Origin: Isoetes taiwanensis
Taxonomy: Eukaryota; Streptophyta; Lycopodiopsida; Isoetales; Isoetaceae
DNA: 64,000 nucleotides
Direction of reading: 5' to 3'
Assembly: GCA_021234155.1 (NCBI GenBank)
Contig: JAJEKV010000030.1
Span: 5,128,050-5,192,049, forward strand
The translations under genes and the position numbers were made by a program. Below the pieces are notes generated by a model that was not told the origin of the DNA, did not search any database, and saw only the letters and a list, made by a program, of their open reading frames with translations. Below, piece by piece: positions 38,570 to 50,931 of this stretch (position 1 is its first letter; every line of letters begins with the position of its first letter).

Positions 38570-41500
38570 TTGGATTGTAAATCAAAGAATTTTTGATCAA
38601 CAATGCAGTTTCTATTATGTTGCTTCCGTGTTATATGCTTGACTTGTTTATTAGGCACAATCTATTGAGAACATGCTTAAGATACAGGCATACAACAAAA
38701 CATACCACATGGGTGTCCACGAGAATGGATAGGGTACGTGTCTCACATGCTAGTACATTACACTATTTCATTAATTCTAAGCCCCTAAAGAAATCTTAGT
38801 AATGTAGTAGATGGCGGTTGGAATAGAATAGGGAAGGAATAATGGAAAAAATAAAAAACAAAGAAGAAAAACTGGTCCATGTTCTTTTTGATGTGAAGAA
38901 AAGCAAGCAGTGCTTGACAATTCGATACTATAGATAAAGGAAAGATTTAAGAAGCGTTCCCTGGAAAAGCATTGGACATCAACTTAAAATGCTTTTTTAA
39001 GCGGATTATATAGAAAAGATGACAAATATCTTTGGTTCATATAAGTCAAGATAAAACATGAACATGAATACAACTGTTGTCTGAGACATATGGAGATGCC
39101 AACACAAGAATATTGAGAATTTACTTCGTAAGTTAAAAGCACAAGGCTAGGCATAATTCTTTGTTTATCCCATTGTTTAAATTCGGTTTTTTCGAGGTCC
39201 CGAAAAGTTTTTGGAATTTTTTTTAAGGTTAATTTTCTAAGGTTTCAAGGCTTTTAGTCCCCGGGAAAAAAATCCAGCATTCCAAAAATCGGGGTTGTGG
39301 ATTTTCCTGGGAAGTTCAGATTTCTGGGTTAGTCGTCCCTTGGCGGATTCCCCGGCATGTAGGCCACAGATATCCTTCCAGATATTGCATTTGATTTTTA
39401 GCAGAGATGATGGCGATGATGTTAGCAGTTTGGAGTAGAGAGTTTTATTTTCTGTGATGTTTGGAAGGGGTTTCCGGCGTTCCCGTCAGTGCCGTGGATT
39501 TCTTCTTGCCAGATTCGTCATATGGAAGGATCGGTTCTTCCATCATACTGAAGGATCGGTATATGCATTTATCAATTTTGATGCTATCTAACCCTAGACT
39601 CCAGTATCCAATTTTCCTTTTCTGCCCAAGTTTTCGGCCCACATTCATTCTTCTGTATTCGTAAGCAAGTATTCCGTCAGATATATGGCGTTCCTTGATG
39701 ATTGTATGCGTCCCTAACTTTATCTCTAATTTCCCTTGCCATCTCGGCATGCACATGCAAGGAAGGAGATTTCGCTCCACTATTTGTTCCTCGGTTACAA
39801 TCAGAAAGGTGCAGTTGCTGTGTAAGTCCTCTTCCAATCATAATACTTGCCCTTATTGCATTATCTGTCTTTGGATGAAGAAACGATTCAATTAGTTTGT
39901 GTATTTGCTTTGTCTTCAGTGCATGGAAAAGTAGGCTACTGGATGTTTTCATTGTTGCAGATGTTATTATTTGTTACTCCAGTGTTTTGAATATCCATGT
40001 GGTTGAGGGAAACCTAAATTGGCTCATAAGTATGTTATTGATTTGAGATCCCATGTAAGAGCAGACAACATTGACTTCTCACAGTTTACTCAAAATCTTA
40101 ATGGAGTATAGATGGCATTTATTTCTCTCAATATCTTTTTCTCGGATGTTGTTTGCATACCACGGCACTCTAGAATGATCCAAACTAGAGAGCACTAGAG
40201 ATACACATGCCAAATCATATGTTTTACTATAGCAACCTACAAGTTGCATAAGGAGTTACATGTCCCAACATGACACGTATTGTTAAAGCCTATTATAAGG
40301 ACAATAAGAATTGGTTATGTTGGGATGTTTGTGCTTCTTTAGACGATGAATGAGACTGGGGAAGACAGATTGGGTAACATTATATGTGAGATTTCATGGA
40401 ACTTTGACTACACATCCTACAAGATATCCATTTAGCTTTTATTCTCAGGATGATTGCTGGTTACTATGCAAATGAGGATGGAGTCTCACTGTTTATAGCC
40501 TTCTGTTCCATGTAGCCATTACATCTATCTGTAGAACTGTGCAATGATATGGAACTTCCTGCAAAATGGATCCAGATGAGGCATCATGTCTTCCAAAGGT
40601 CAGATTAATCTAATCTATATTCTGTGCTCCTTTGATATATTGCTCTAGCTTTTTCTTCTCTTTTGACCTTTTTATTACAGAATATGCTGGAAAACTAGAG
40701 AGAATATCTATCTTTTTTACAAACCACTCTTGTCGCTCTTTCTCCTGCCCAGATGGACATAACACACTTCCACCATGGCTATGTGATAAGGTATGTATTA
40801 TAAGTTTGTTATGTTTGCTGGTTTAACCTTTACAGTAAATCTTTCTCTGAAAGAGCATGTACGTTGTAGTCTACATAAAAAAATGTTGCACATTCTGGGT
40901 CTATTTCTCACTAGCATAACATCGGGTATGTAGAAATAATGTTTCTCTGCTTTCAAAAGATGGCTGATACACAAAGATCATGGGTTCTTTTAATCTTTGT
41001 AGTTTAGCTACTTTTTCTAAATAGAGCTTTGATGTTGCAGCTGCTTCTTTCGTAGGCAGCCACTTCAGGTCGCTGAATATGGCCCTCCTGGAATGGGAGA
41101 AATTATTGAGATTTGTATCTCTGGTGTGGCAAAACTTGGAGCAGAGAGGTTATTTGGTTCTAGAGAGATACACAAAAGGAAGCCACTTGGTCTGCAGGGT
41201 GCTCATGGAACCTGTGTTTGGCTACAACAAAATCTCAGAATGGGAAGCTATGTGCAGATTTCTTTGCATGTGCACTTGAGTTCCATATGAAACAGAAAAC
41301 TATTTATAGCAGATCAAAGTATAAGCAGTATGCTTCCCAAGTCTAGAGATCCGCAGCTTCTTACATCGACATTTATTTGGAAACCCATGCTGACGTAACA
41401 CTTCTTATCCTTGGTGTTTTCACAAGATGAAGGTGCTGGACTTATCATAATTGAGATGCTTGAATGTTTCTACAAACATCAGTTTGCAGTTTGGTTCAAC

Positions 41501-41665
41501 TCCTTTGGACACTTGGTTATACAATACTAGGAAGGTTCACTTTGTTATACAACAGTAGAAAAATTCACCTTAGCAGGGGATTAAATGGATGCAGGTGATT
41601 CTACTACACTAAAACTAGCATTGTGCTGACGCAAATAAGATTTTACTGCACTATTTTACAAAATC
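38570..41665. other. Intergenic stretch with exon-like pieces only
   Basis: No gene can be supported. The plus-strand pieces 40566-40600, 40680-40790 and 41040-41290 have open frames bounded by plausible GT and AG dinucleotides (for example EYAGKLERISIFF and GMGEIIEICISGVAKLG). The frames do not join cleanly and I recognise no family. The minus-strand frame at 39445-39837 is also unrecognised. It may hide a decayed gene. Confidence 0.35.
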
Positions 41666-41674
41666 CAAGTATAG

Positions 41675-44040
41675 ATGAAGGCATGTCTGCAGTGGTTTGG
41701 TGATGGAGACCGTTGTACGGGCTTCTTTTTTCGTGCAACTAAGAGGCGTCGCATGACATCAACCATGTCCTCATTGCTTTTGCCGAATGGTTCGATGCTA
41801 ACAGAGCCGACTGAACTCAGGCAGCATCTGCATAACCACTTCCAGACATTTTTTGCTGAGAAACATCTTCCCTTTCAATCAGAAATGCAAGATGCTGTTT
41901 TATCTAGGATTTCTCCCATCATCTCTGGTGAGCAGCGCGAGTCAATAGAGGCGGCTATGACAGTTGACGATTTAAAATCGGCAGTCTTTGAACTGAAAAG
42001 AGGCAAATGCCCAGGTTTGGATGGTTTGCCAATTGAGTTCTTCCAGGAGTATTGGGAATGGTTGGAGCCAGATGTGTATGATGCTTTCTGTGACTTTTGG
42101 CGGTCCATTGCTTTGGATAGAATCCTAAACACAGGTGCCATCTCACTCATCCCCAAGGTCAAGGATCCTCAGACTATTTCAGATTGGCGGCCCATCACCT
42201 TATCGTCATCCGTATATAAGGTCTTCGCCAAGGCTTTTGCAGAGCAGGTAAAGGACATCTTGGCAGAGTCCATCTCAACAACCCAGTCAGGTTTCCTTCC
42301 AAAACGGTGCATTTTGAATAATGTTGCTGCTGCTTACGAGGGAATTTATTGGGCACGTAGGAAAAACCTTCCAGTTGTATACCTTAAGCTTGATTTTGCA
42401 AAAGCTTATGACAAGATGTCACCGGGAATTCATGCGCCGTTGTATGCTAAGACCGGGATTTGGGGAACAATTCACATCGATATTATGAAGTCGCATATCT
42501 CGCTTTCGGCTCCTGTCCCGTTCGCGGTGAGTCAGTCACATGCCTTTTCACTCGGTCGGGTATTCGCCAGGGGATGCCCTTTAGCACCATTGCTTTTCAC
42601 AATTGTTGCAGGGCTTTGTCACGCTTATTCACCATTGCAACGACGGGGACTTCTCCATGGTCTTGCAATGGAGGACGGGCACACAAGAGGTTTGCAATCA
42701 ATATCCGCATCGACACGCTTCCTCTTCCTAGTCGCTAATGATGAGAATCTTGTCTGCTGCCAAAATGCTTTTAGACACTTTTTCACCGGCTTCCGGTGTT
42801 CTTGTGGGGTGGCGGCGGTACGCCTTTGTGGACATTGGATAGTCCGGCTCCCATGTGTTCACGACATCCATAGAAATTACTTCGCATGGACAGCCATCAA
42901 GTTGTTGGGGATTCCGGTTGGCATCCATGTTACTATGGGAGCCGCGTGGGAGGAGATCATTAGGGGTCCGGAGAAACACTTGTTCGGTGGTCCACCGCTA
43001 AGTTGTCTCTTGCAGGTCGACATTACAAGGCCAAGTCGGGTCCTTAGTAGTACCCATGTTTATATGGCATCCCATCGCTAGCACCACGTGTCAAAGTGCG
43101 AGCTCATTGCAATAGTTCGAACTTTATTTGGGCGTAATCGAGGAAGGTGGTGTGGTTAAGGTGGCTTGGTCGGCGCATCCTTCCAAAATGGGCGTGTGGT
43201 CCGGGTATGATGGACTTCATTTGCAGAGCAAAGTGCTTATTTCAAAGTTCATTTGGAGACTCCTAAATGGTGAGGATGACTCTCCCCGTTCACGCCTTCT
43301 TAGACAAGCTCTTGGTTATTGTATCCCTCTAGGCAAGAATGTTTGTCAAACCAGTCCCTACCTTGGGCTTTATTTCGAGACTCTGCACCTTTTCTAAGCT
43401 TTCTCCATTTTTTTTTCTGCGGGCTTGTTGGCAGCATGGGAGGCAATCAGACATCTTTTTCTCGCCATGCCCCTCTATCCACACCTTATTGGAGACTCCA
43501 TGGTGGTGGGCACCATTGCCTCCAGACCCCTCAGCACCTCCATTGGCAGCCTCAGTTCATCCCCTTACACAGAGACGATGGGTTCTTGCAGGTGTTGTCT
43601 CTATTCAAGCATGGTATGAGGAGGGTCGCCACTTGCCTTGGCCTCAATTTCGGGCAAAGTTCCCGCTCTCTCGTTGGGATGTATCTCTATGGGGAAGGTC
43701 GCAGAAAATTTGCCTCTCATAGTGCAAGTTGGTGTTCTTTGAAAGGGTGCCATGGGACTGCCATGAAAATATTCACAAAGGCAAGCAATTTGTCAGATCA
43801 GTATATCGCCTTCTTTTAGCACCACAACCCCTCCAGTTGCCAGATGGGTGGCACCTACATGTTCCACAGCTCACTTTGTGTCATACATGGCGATGGCTTT
43901 GGGATAGGTTGCTCCACCCCAAAGTCTCGGTACTGTGGTGGCAGGTTATCCACAGGTGCTTGCGGGTTAATGCCTTTCGACATCGCTATGATCCTCGCGA
44001 TATCTGCGGTATGCCCGCCTCGCCTCTAGGGCGTTGAGAC
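41675..44040 (+). pseudogene. L1 ORF2 fragment: reverse transcriptase and zinc-binding region
   Basis: The open frame at 41675-43081 (468 residues) starts within ORF2. It has LKRGKCPGLDGLPIEFFQEY, ISLIPKVKDPQTISDWRPIT, TTQSGFLPKRCILNNVAAA and motif A YLKLDFAKAYDKM. Motif B survives as ARGCPLAPLLFTIV. Where motif C should read F-A-D-D the frame has VANDENLV, so a catalytic Asp has become Asn. The zinc-binding C-terminus follows in other frames (VSVLWWQVIHRCLRVNAFRH, 43729-44037, then a frameshift before E-x-L-E-H-C-L-F-D-C). The apparent Met start lies across the left target duplication and is chance. Non-functional. Confidence 0.85.
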
Positions 44041-44537
44041 TCTTGAGCATTGTCTCTTTGATTGTCCCGAGGTTCAACCAGCGGGGTCCCGGCTACAAGG
44101 TTTGTTTAACAAGACATTGACCGGCCGATGCATCCTTTTGGCGCCCTATCCCAATGCATGGCCTCCAAATAAACAAAGGGCATTTCACCTTGGTTCCGTT
44201 GGCTCTTGTATGGTCGATATGGGGCGTCGTAGACACCACATCTTTCGGGCATTTATTCATCCGCATAGTGTTATTACAAAGGCCCGTAAAAGATATTGGC
44301 GACCCTACGAAAGTGTTCTTCCCTTGACTTCGAACCGGTGGAACGATCCGATTCAAGATCTTCGAATTGATTCTTATCATAAGTCTCCTATTCGAGTAAG
44401 TACATTGTGCTCGTGCTCGTGGTTCTGTGGCATCTCTCGTGGTGCTTACACGTTAGATGAGACATGTAAATTTTGTACTTTTTCTCTGATTAATAAACTT
44501 TTTGACTTTCGTCCTTCAAAAAAAAAAAAAAAAAAAA
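41676..44537 (+). mobile_element. 5'-truncated L1-like LINE with poly(A) and 10-bp duplication
   Basis: Plus-strand insertion. CAAGTATAGA occurs at 41666-41675 and again at 44538-44547, directly after a 20-base poly(A) tail (44518-44537). The truncation lies upstream of the reverse transcriptase, so the endonuclease is missing. Clean duplications and a pure poly(A) make this one of the younger insertions in the window, although ORF2 is already broken. Confidence 0.93.
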
Positions 44538-44547
44538 CAAGTATAGA

Positions 44548-45740
44548 GGCCTTTATCTATATTAAATGAGCTCTTCTCCATCTCAAACAAGAGTACAACT
44601 TCCTTTGTTGCAGATAGACTAAGCTAATTAAAGATTTGTTTTATCCCTTCACTACAATAGAGTAGTGTGACTCTGTAATCTTGCTTTGAATCTTTCTTAT
44701 GCAGCTTATAATTTTTTAATATGGGCAGACATCCCAGGAAGGGAAGCGCTGTATCTTTTCAGTGGAAAGCCATTGCTTTGGGGAGCAGACTATATTTGTA
44801 GCCTAACAGGGCCGTAGGATGGCCCAATTGCGCCTTCTCACTCAAATCCTAACCTACTGCCTATGCAAAGGAAGGATCTTCCGGCTCTATGCGCAATCTA
44901 GCGGCCAAAGGTTATCGTCTGCAGATCAAATTTTTAAATATTTAACAATTCAGATGGCTTCATGCTTGTTAAAGACACAAAGCAAAGTTTGGGTCGTCGG
45001 AATGAGCATCACAGAATTAACCTGATGTCGGGCCTTATTATATAGCAAAATAACAGGTGTTCTAGGGGTTCCAGGGGGATTTGATATGGATGTAAAAATA
45101 ACAATTCCTGAAACCTTAGATCATATATCCCTAAAACAATTGAATGGGTTGTTATAAAAAAAATATAGATTCAAGGTAAAAAATAATCACATTAGCTCAC
45201 TGGGTACATTGGTTAAAGTAGTCCTATTAAGACATTGAATTATTTTGGTAGTCGAGCCTCCGTATTTCATATTCTAAAATCTTAGGCAAAGTGGTATAGA
45301 GGTTCGATATTCCCTCAAAACCTTATGCGAAATCGTATTTCATATTTCAAAATCATAGGTGCCTCCAATCATAAATGAATATAAGCGAAATGAAAGGTGC
45401 CCAGAGGCCCCGCCCCAACATATGATCTGGGTCGTAGAATCGACGAATCTGACGACTGTGGTAGTCCAGGGTGCACCTCGTTTAGAATATGTAGCAAAAT
45501 AACCGCCAACTGTTTCTTCAGCATTATAATCACCAACCGTTTCTTCTAGGCTCACAAAACAAGACAATATTAAGATCTCTATTTCAATTGAAGATATTAT
45601 TTGAATTCAAGGTGTTTGGATTCTAATTCATCTATATTCTTAATGTTCATTTGATGTTGTTGGAACTAGGAATTAGCATCCCATATTCATAAATATTTTG
45701 GTCATTCTGTGTTGTATTTGGATCATCTGTATTGTTCATG
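44548..45740. other. Intergenic stretch, one tRNA-like pair of boxes
   Basis: No gene is seen. Near 45191-45310, TTAGCTCACTGGG and GGTTCGATATTCCC resemble polymerase III A and B boxes. CGTATTTCATATT with AAAATC repeats at about 45260 and 45333. A tRNA-derived SINE relic is possible but weak. Confidence 0.3.
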
Positions 45741-45744
45741 AAAT

Positions 45745-45845
45745 ATACACAAAGTGCGCTCCTTCTGGGTCTCATAGGCTGATTGGTCTCGGTGGACGAT
45801 AAAAATCGTTCATTCATTCATTCTTTCTTTCTTTCTTTTTCATTA
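45745..45845 (+). mobile_element. Family B LINE, bare 3' end
   Basis: GGGTCTCATAGGCTGATTGG then TCTCGGTGGACGAT is the family B 3' hairpin (45767-45800; inner AGGCT/GGTCT, outer GTCT/GGAC). It is followed by (TTCA)n(TTCT)n at 45808-45840. No coding part is present, so this is an extreme 5' truncation. Confidence 0.7.
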
Positions 45846-46028
45846 TTCAAACCATCTTTTTCATTGGGCATTGCTTGTTATTACTAGATTAATTGTTTTT
45901 GCAGATCACTAGTTCCCATTGCTTTTGTCTATAATTTTGCATGTAGATGCTAGTTTTTCCTAAAGATCTAAGTCTAAATAGTTTAAGACAAGCATAAATC
46001 TTGCCAGCTGACCTCCTTTTTTATTTAC

Positions 46029-46275
46029 AAAAGAGCTCCTTCAACTCGGAAACAAGGGTTGCATAAAGAGGACCTTCTTTATTTATTTACATCCGTTATT
46101 GGGTTGCGTAAAGAGGACCTCCATTAGGGAATTGCATGAAGAGGACCTCCATTATGGGATTGCATAAAAAGGACCTCCTTTACTTATTGGAAGTGCACAC
46201 GAGGCCTGTTTTTTCTTTTACGAAAGAGTTCAACTCGAAAACAGGGGTCGCATAAACAAGACCTCCTTTGCTTAT
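46029..46275. repeat. Degenerate tandem repeat of about 35 bp
   Basis: The motif TTGCATAAAGAGGACCTCC recurs with small changes near 46049, 46093, 46123, 46159 and 46248. It is set in a larger direct repeat that also includes TTCAACTCG-AAACA-GGGT. No coding potential. Confidence 0.65.
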
Positions 46276-46339
46276 ACTGCCCTGATTACTTACATCGAAG
46301 GGCGCATATCAAATCTTCAATAACATATCTGCATTGAAC

Positions 46340-47291
46340 CACAATATCTTGGAATGTTATGCTTTCTGCATACGTCCAACACGGATATTTTGAAGAGATA
46401 ATTTTCTATTTTAGAAAGATGTCATTAGAACATGCGATATCAGACAAGAAAACGTGTAGTATTATCCATTCTGTCTGTGTGAAACTTACACTTCTTGTGG
46501 ATGGCAAGATGATCCATGCCCACAACATAGTTGCTCAATTTAACTTAGATGGTGTGCTTGAAAATTCAATTGTCAACTTGTATAGTAAATGTTTAAGTTT
46601 GGTTGATGCCGCTTATATCTTTTACAATACTAGTTCCAGTTTAACATCGTGGAATATTCTTATAGAAGAATATATCCAACATGGATTTTATGCAAAATCA
46701 CTTCAACTATTTGAAAATATGCAGATGGAAGAAGTTGAAATGAATAATCTCACTTTTATTGTTGTCCTTGATGCTTGCACCAATTTATCAGCAATAATAG
46801 AAGGCCGATTGATCCACGATTATGTCATAAAAACCAGTGCAGAAATGAATGTAGATGTCATAAAAACTAGTGCAAAAATTAATTTTTTTGAAGGACGTCA
46901 GATTTTATTAATAATGCGCCATCATAATACATAATACAATGCAGAGACAGGAACAAAAACCCAGTAAACAATTAGATCCAACTGAGCAGGGCCACCCATC
47001 TAAGCATGACAATATAATGCAATTCACACTATTTACCTCTTCTACAAATAGAAGAATAACATATAATCATATTTATAGGAAAGCTACTTTAATCAGTCGA
47101 ACTTCCACATCCATAGAATCATTAACAGCAACTTGATCTCCTCCCTGGTGTCTCAATGCCACTGATAGCGACGACTCATTAACATGTATGGAAAGTATGG
47201 AAGCTTGAATGCATATATAGTCTTTGACAATATGCAAGTGCAAGATGTTGTAGCTTGGAATGTAATCATTACAATACATTCTCAATATATA
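46340..47291 (+). pseudogene. PLS-type pentatricopeptide-repeat protein relic
   Basis: The frame starting before 46359 reads TISWNVMLSAYVQHGYFEEI, then a repeat starting DKKTCSIIHSVCVKL, then GKMIHAHNIV and LTSWNILIEEYIQHGFYAKS. It continues with NNLTFIVVLDACTNLSAIIEG, and later, near 47178-47290, MYGKYGSLNAYIVFDNMQ and VVAWNVIITIHSQY. These are the 35-residue repeats of plant PPR proteins that bind organelle RNA. The frame is broken near 46930. About 300 bp is inserted between two repeats after a 31-base tandem duplication (ATAAAAAC-AGTGCA), and the right end is cut by a Helitron-like terminus at 47292. No C-terminal E or DYW domain remains. A dead gene fragment. Confidence 0.8.
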
Positions 47292-47319
47292 CTAGTTATG
47301 GTGCCCGGCGTTGCCGGGC
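47292..47319 (-). mobile_element. Helitron-like 3' terminus
   Basis: On the minus strand the end reads GCCCGGC-AAC-GCCGGGC, then ACCATAA, then CTAG, followed by T. A perfect seven-pair GC-rich hairpin a few bases before CTAG, with T as the next host base, is the classic 3' end of plant Helitrons. The body would extend to the right (higher coordinates). No 5' TC terminus or helicase was identified. Confidence 0.6.
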
Positions 47320-47324
47320 TTTAG

Positions 47325-48236
47325 GTCCATATGAACTCGAAATGGGTCTTTAGGTAATTTGTGTTAAAATATATAGGGGAACATGAGTAAATGGTTTGAT
47401 ATATTTGATATGTTGCATCAATGTTTGTGACCTGCAAATGTTCTAAAAATATATACCACTCCATTCATATTCATGGATCAATTAAAATTGTGGATGGGTA
47501 TTCTATTAATCACCTCTCGAATAAATAATATAATTATAGTTTTGTTTATCATTTTCCATTCTTTTGTCTAGTGCTAATAATGTATTTTGTGAAGGCGGAC
47601 ATAGACATGAAAAGCTACGTGCAAGCCGTGTACTACTTGTATTATATCTCCATTTGCCGTTGATGGCATCTGCAACCATTCAAAAGACACTTTGCCTATG
47701 GTCACATCAGCAAGTTTAGCATTGAAGGTCGATCCTAGGAGGGGAGTGATTCGAGAAAGGTTGTCGAACCAGGATATGGCACATGTAGGCACAATTTTAG
47801 TGCGGCTAGCACCACACTTATACACCTAGCATATAATTAATCCTATTGTTTAAATTCGGGCCTACCAAGTCGCACAACCACGAAATTGTAGTCATATAAA
47901 AGATTTAGACATTGCACTACACACTTGGCTCTAGTACAGTCACCTACGCATTTATATGAAATGAACAGTTAAATTATCAAGTAGATGCTAGGCACACTTG
48001 GTTTTGCAAATTTTCAACTGCACATTCATTGAAGCAATAATTCGTCGTTCCACAACATGAGGTAGATGCTAGGCAATATGTTAAAATACTTATTATATTG
48101 GCTCTGTGATTCTTCGCTTTGTGATCTTCAATTAAACATTTACATTACATAAAACAGTTGGATGCAATGGGCTGCCATTTGAGTTATATCCCAGTTCCAC
48201 ATGAAAGACCAACAATTCTCTTTCAATGCCTGTGAT
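47325..48236. other. No gene seen; possibly Helitron interior
   Basis: Short frames on both strands match nothing I know. It lies on the body side of the Helitron-like terminus and may be captured or ordinary intergenic DNA. Confidence 0.35.
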
Positions 48237-48238
48237 AA

Positions 48239-48380
48239 AATGTTGTTGTTGGACTTTGCAACTATGCTAGGCTGTCTTGTTGCACAGTGCAAATACAATG
48301 TTGTTGCTAGACTTTGCAACTGTGCTAGGTTGTCTTGTTGCATGGTGCAAATACAATGTTGTTGCTGGGCTTTGCAACCA
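48239..48380. repeat. 58-bp tandem repeat, about 2.4 copies
   Basis: The unit begins AATGTTGTTGCTAGACTTTGC and restarts at 48239, 48297 and 48355. Copies differ at only a few positions. One plus-strand frame stays open through the array because the unit lacks a stop in that frame, but 58 is not a multiple of three, so no repeat protein is implied. Confidence 0.9.
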
Positions 48381-48384
48381 TGAA

Positions 48385-49330
48385 TCTACTTGGACTTCAA
48401 CAAATGCTAGACTTAGATCCGGCAATGCTTGGTTAAAACACAACCCATTTCAAAACACTTTATTATTGAATGAGAAAGTCAAATATGGGCATCATGACCT
48501 ACTATTGATGCATCAGAGTTGCATCCTTGCAAGTTGCAACAAAAGTCTAGTTCACACCTGTTCTGAAGCTGGATAAAACCTTGTGAGAACGTGAATGATA
48601 AAACTATGAGATAATCTCTACATGCGAGAATTCTGACTTACATTGTCGAGGTATTCTAGGAAGGTTGAGAATCTTTACAGTACTTATATTTGCTCATAAC
48701 CGCTTTTAGGTATTCGGCGCTTAACAATTTATTCACAGCTATTTTAAGCCTCTGCTAAGAATATTATCAACTACAACAAAATTTAACCATGTCAAACAAA
48801 GCTTGAGAATTTCTAAATAATGTAGAAGCACAATGTCGCTGATACTTAGTATTTCCATGTAAAATACCTGACTTTAACAAAGTTCTGGAAAGAAAGCATG
48901 AACACAAACTTAATTCTAAACAATACTTGCAAAAAAGCAATTGGCTTCATAAGTAATATGCTCATTTCTAGGCTTTCCATCATCGTGTTTGAAGTATTTC
49001 CTTCAGTATCCATATGAGTGAACCACATGAGGGAAGCTTTCACGTCTGAAATTCACAATGCTGGTTTTCACAAAGAACTTGATAATTCTGAGCACAATGT
49101 TGATGTTCAAGAGGAGAAACTGCAATGCAAAAATGCAATCATAGCTAATTTTGGTCTAAATCATGCTCATTCTCCATCCACGGCCATTGTTCAAGAAACA
49201 AGATACAGATAACGGAAAAAATCATTTTATTTACAAGATACAGATAAAGAAAAAAGTCATTCCACTTTAGATTATACTAGAGAGAATAAAACAAATTATC
49301 CTTTCTGATGCAAATGCCATGTGCATATTT
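48385..49330. other. Intergenic, no gene seen
   Basis: Small open frames only (for example 48846-49043 minus). ACAAGATACAGATAA recurs near 49198 and 49233. No recognised feature. Confidence 0.45.
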
Positions 49331-49336
49331 TGCAGG

Positions 49337-49551
49337 ACGTAAAAACCGCCTGGGCTATTTTCAGCCCAGGCTTCCAATTAGATCATGAGAGGTGGCGCAC
49401 TTTCAATCCAAGATTTACTCTTTGTTCTGAATTTCTTTATTTACAATTCCGGATTCAACTTTTTTTACTCCTCATTCCGATCTCTATTCAAATCGCAGCT
49501 CTTCAAATCAATTGCATCAACCGCTGAAAATAGCCCAGGCGGTTTTTACGT
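49337..49551. mobile_element. 215-bp MITE with perfect 29-bp inverted ends
   Basis: The left end starts ACGTAAAAACCGCCTGGGCT and the right end is its exact reverse complement; identity extends over 29 bp. Just inside the left end, CCTGGGCT-ATTT-CAGCCCAGG forms a second small hairpin. No coding capacity. Flanks are TTTGCAGG and TAGGTGAA, with no clear target duplication, so the superfamily is undecided. Confidence 0.8.
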
Positions 49552-49554
49552 TAG

Positions 49555-50926
49555 GTGAAATGCCCCCCTGTGCTTTTTTCTGGGAGGGAAAGCGGGCCGA
49601 CGTGTACATTTTCACTTATGTTCTCTTCCATTCTTGGTTGTCTAAGACTGATGCTTATTATTTGCAGGACATGCCAACCGGTCTACATGAGAGTTTTCTA
49701 ACAATCCCCAATCCAAAATAGCAATTTCATCCTATCCCTTATCCATAATTTGCCTCTTAGCTGAAAGCTTTTTAGGCCCAATAATTTATCAACCAAGAGC
49801 TTTCACAAGCTGATCTCTAATGAGTATCCATCCAGCCGTTTTCTTTCTTTTTACAATCTATAACACCCTAGCTCAGGATTGTTTGAATTGTAAACGATGA
49901 ATGTTACATCTTTAAGCGACGAAAAAGGCAGGCAACTTAACATGAAGCATGCACAACATTCAAAACTTTGGTTTGGATAAGCTTCAGAACAATGTATTGC
50001 AGATTCTCTTTGATGAGGTGCAGTACTGAAATTGCTGACAAATTCACAATGTCAATGGCATTTGAGACATCTATTGTGCCATCAGACTCATTTCACAGAA
50101 TGCCAAAACATGATGTTTCATGAACTACCATGATTGCAACCTATGCCGAGATGCACCACGAGATACAAAGTGTGAAAGCATTACAACATTTCTATTCTCT
50201 CATGTTGCAAAAATAGAGGTTTGTTCTTCCTTTATTTTAACTTATGGATGACATGTTTTTAACTGAAACCATTTTTTTTGTTCTCTCAAGTACTTTTCCT
50301 TAACTGATCTTCTTCATTGTTTGGGTAAGCAGGTTTCCATTCAACCCTACAAAAAAACGCCATGTGGAAGTTAAAGTACATCATCACTGTTAATTTGCAC
50401 GCCTTTTGGTTTTTAGTCTAGACACCACCTCATCTAATGCTCATGTACGATACTAGATATCCGTGTGGTTGTTAATCTTCTAGCTAATTATAGTATACAA
50501 TAAGTATGCATCTATATATGCTTTAGAAGATCCAAGCATCCTTAATCTGGAATACTTGCAAGGGCATGAATGGCCTCAAACTTGAAGGTTTTATATTCCA
50601 TAGAAACGATGTAGATCAATTTTTTTTGGGGGGGGAATTTGTGACAAAGTAAATACACCAAAAAAACAAACATGCAGACATTGCTACCTCAATGATGCCT
50701 AACAATGAAAACACATGGTGGTAGCGTTAGAAAAGCACATGAAACAACGAAAACGTCTAATTTAAGACTAAGAAAAAGCTGCCACAAAAAAAAAAAAAAA
50801 AAAAAAAACCCTCCTTTTATTGGCCAATCTTCGCCCAAATCGTACTAAAACGAATGATTTTGGGATGTAATGATTGACATCTTATTTACACACGCTTAAC
50901 GAATGTTTATTAAGCAATAATTTTTA
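49555..50926. other. Intergenic, AT-rich
   Basis: No gene is recognised. It contains a 23-base poly(A) run near 50786-50808 and a GGGGGGG run at about 50628-50635. The poly(A) could be the end of a retroposed sequence, but no body was recognised. Confidence 0.45.
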
Positions 50927-50931
50927 TTCTA

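Noticed and set aside
40560-41290. Possible three-exon gene on the plus strand
   Set aside because: GT and AG dinucleotides are present, but the frames do not join without a stop and no family is recognised.
45191-45310. tRNA-derived SINE
   Set aside because: A-box- and B-box-like strings are present, but they are about 100 bases apart with no folded tRNA and no defined tail. Kept only as a note in the stretch description.
49271-49284. Candidate Helitron 5' end (TCTCTAGTATAAT on the minus strand)
   Set aside because: The base before TC is C rather than the A expected at an A-T insertion site, so the match is too weak.
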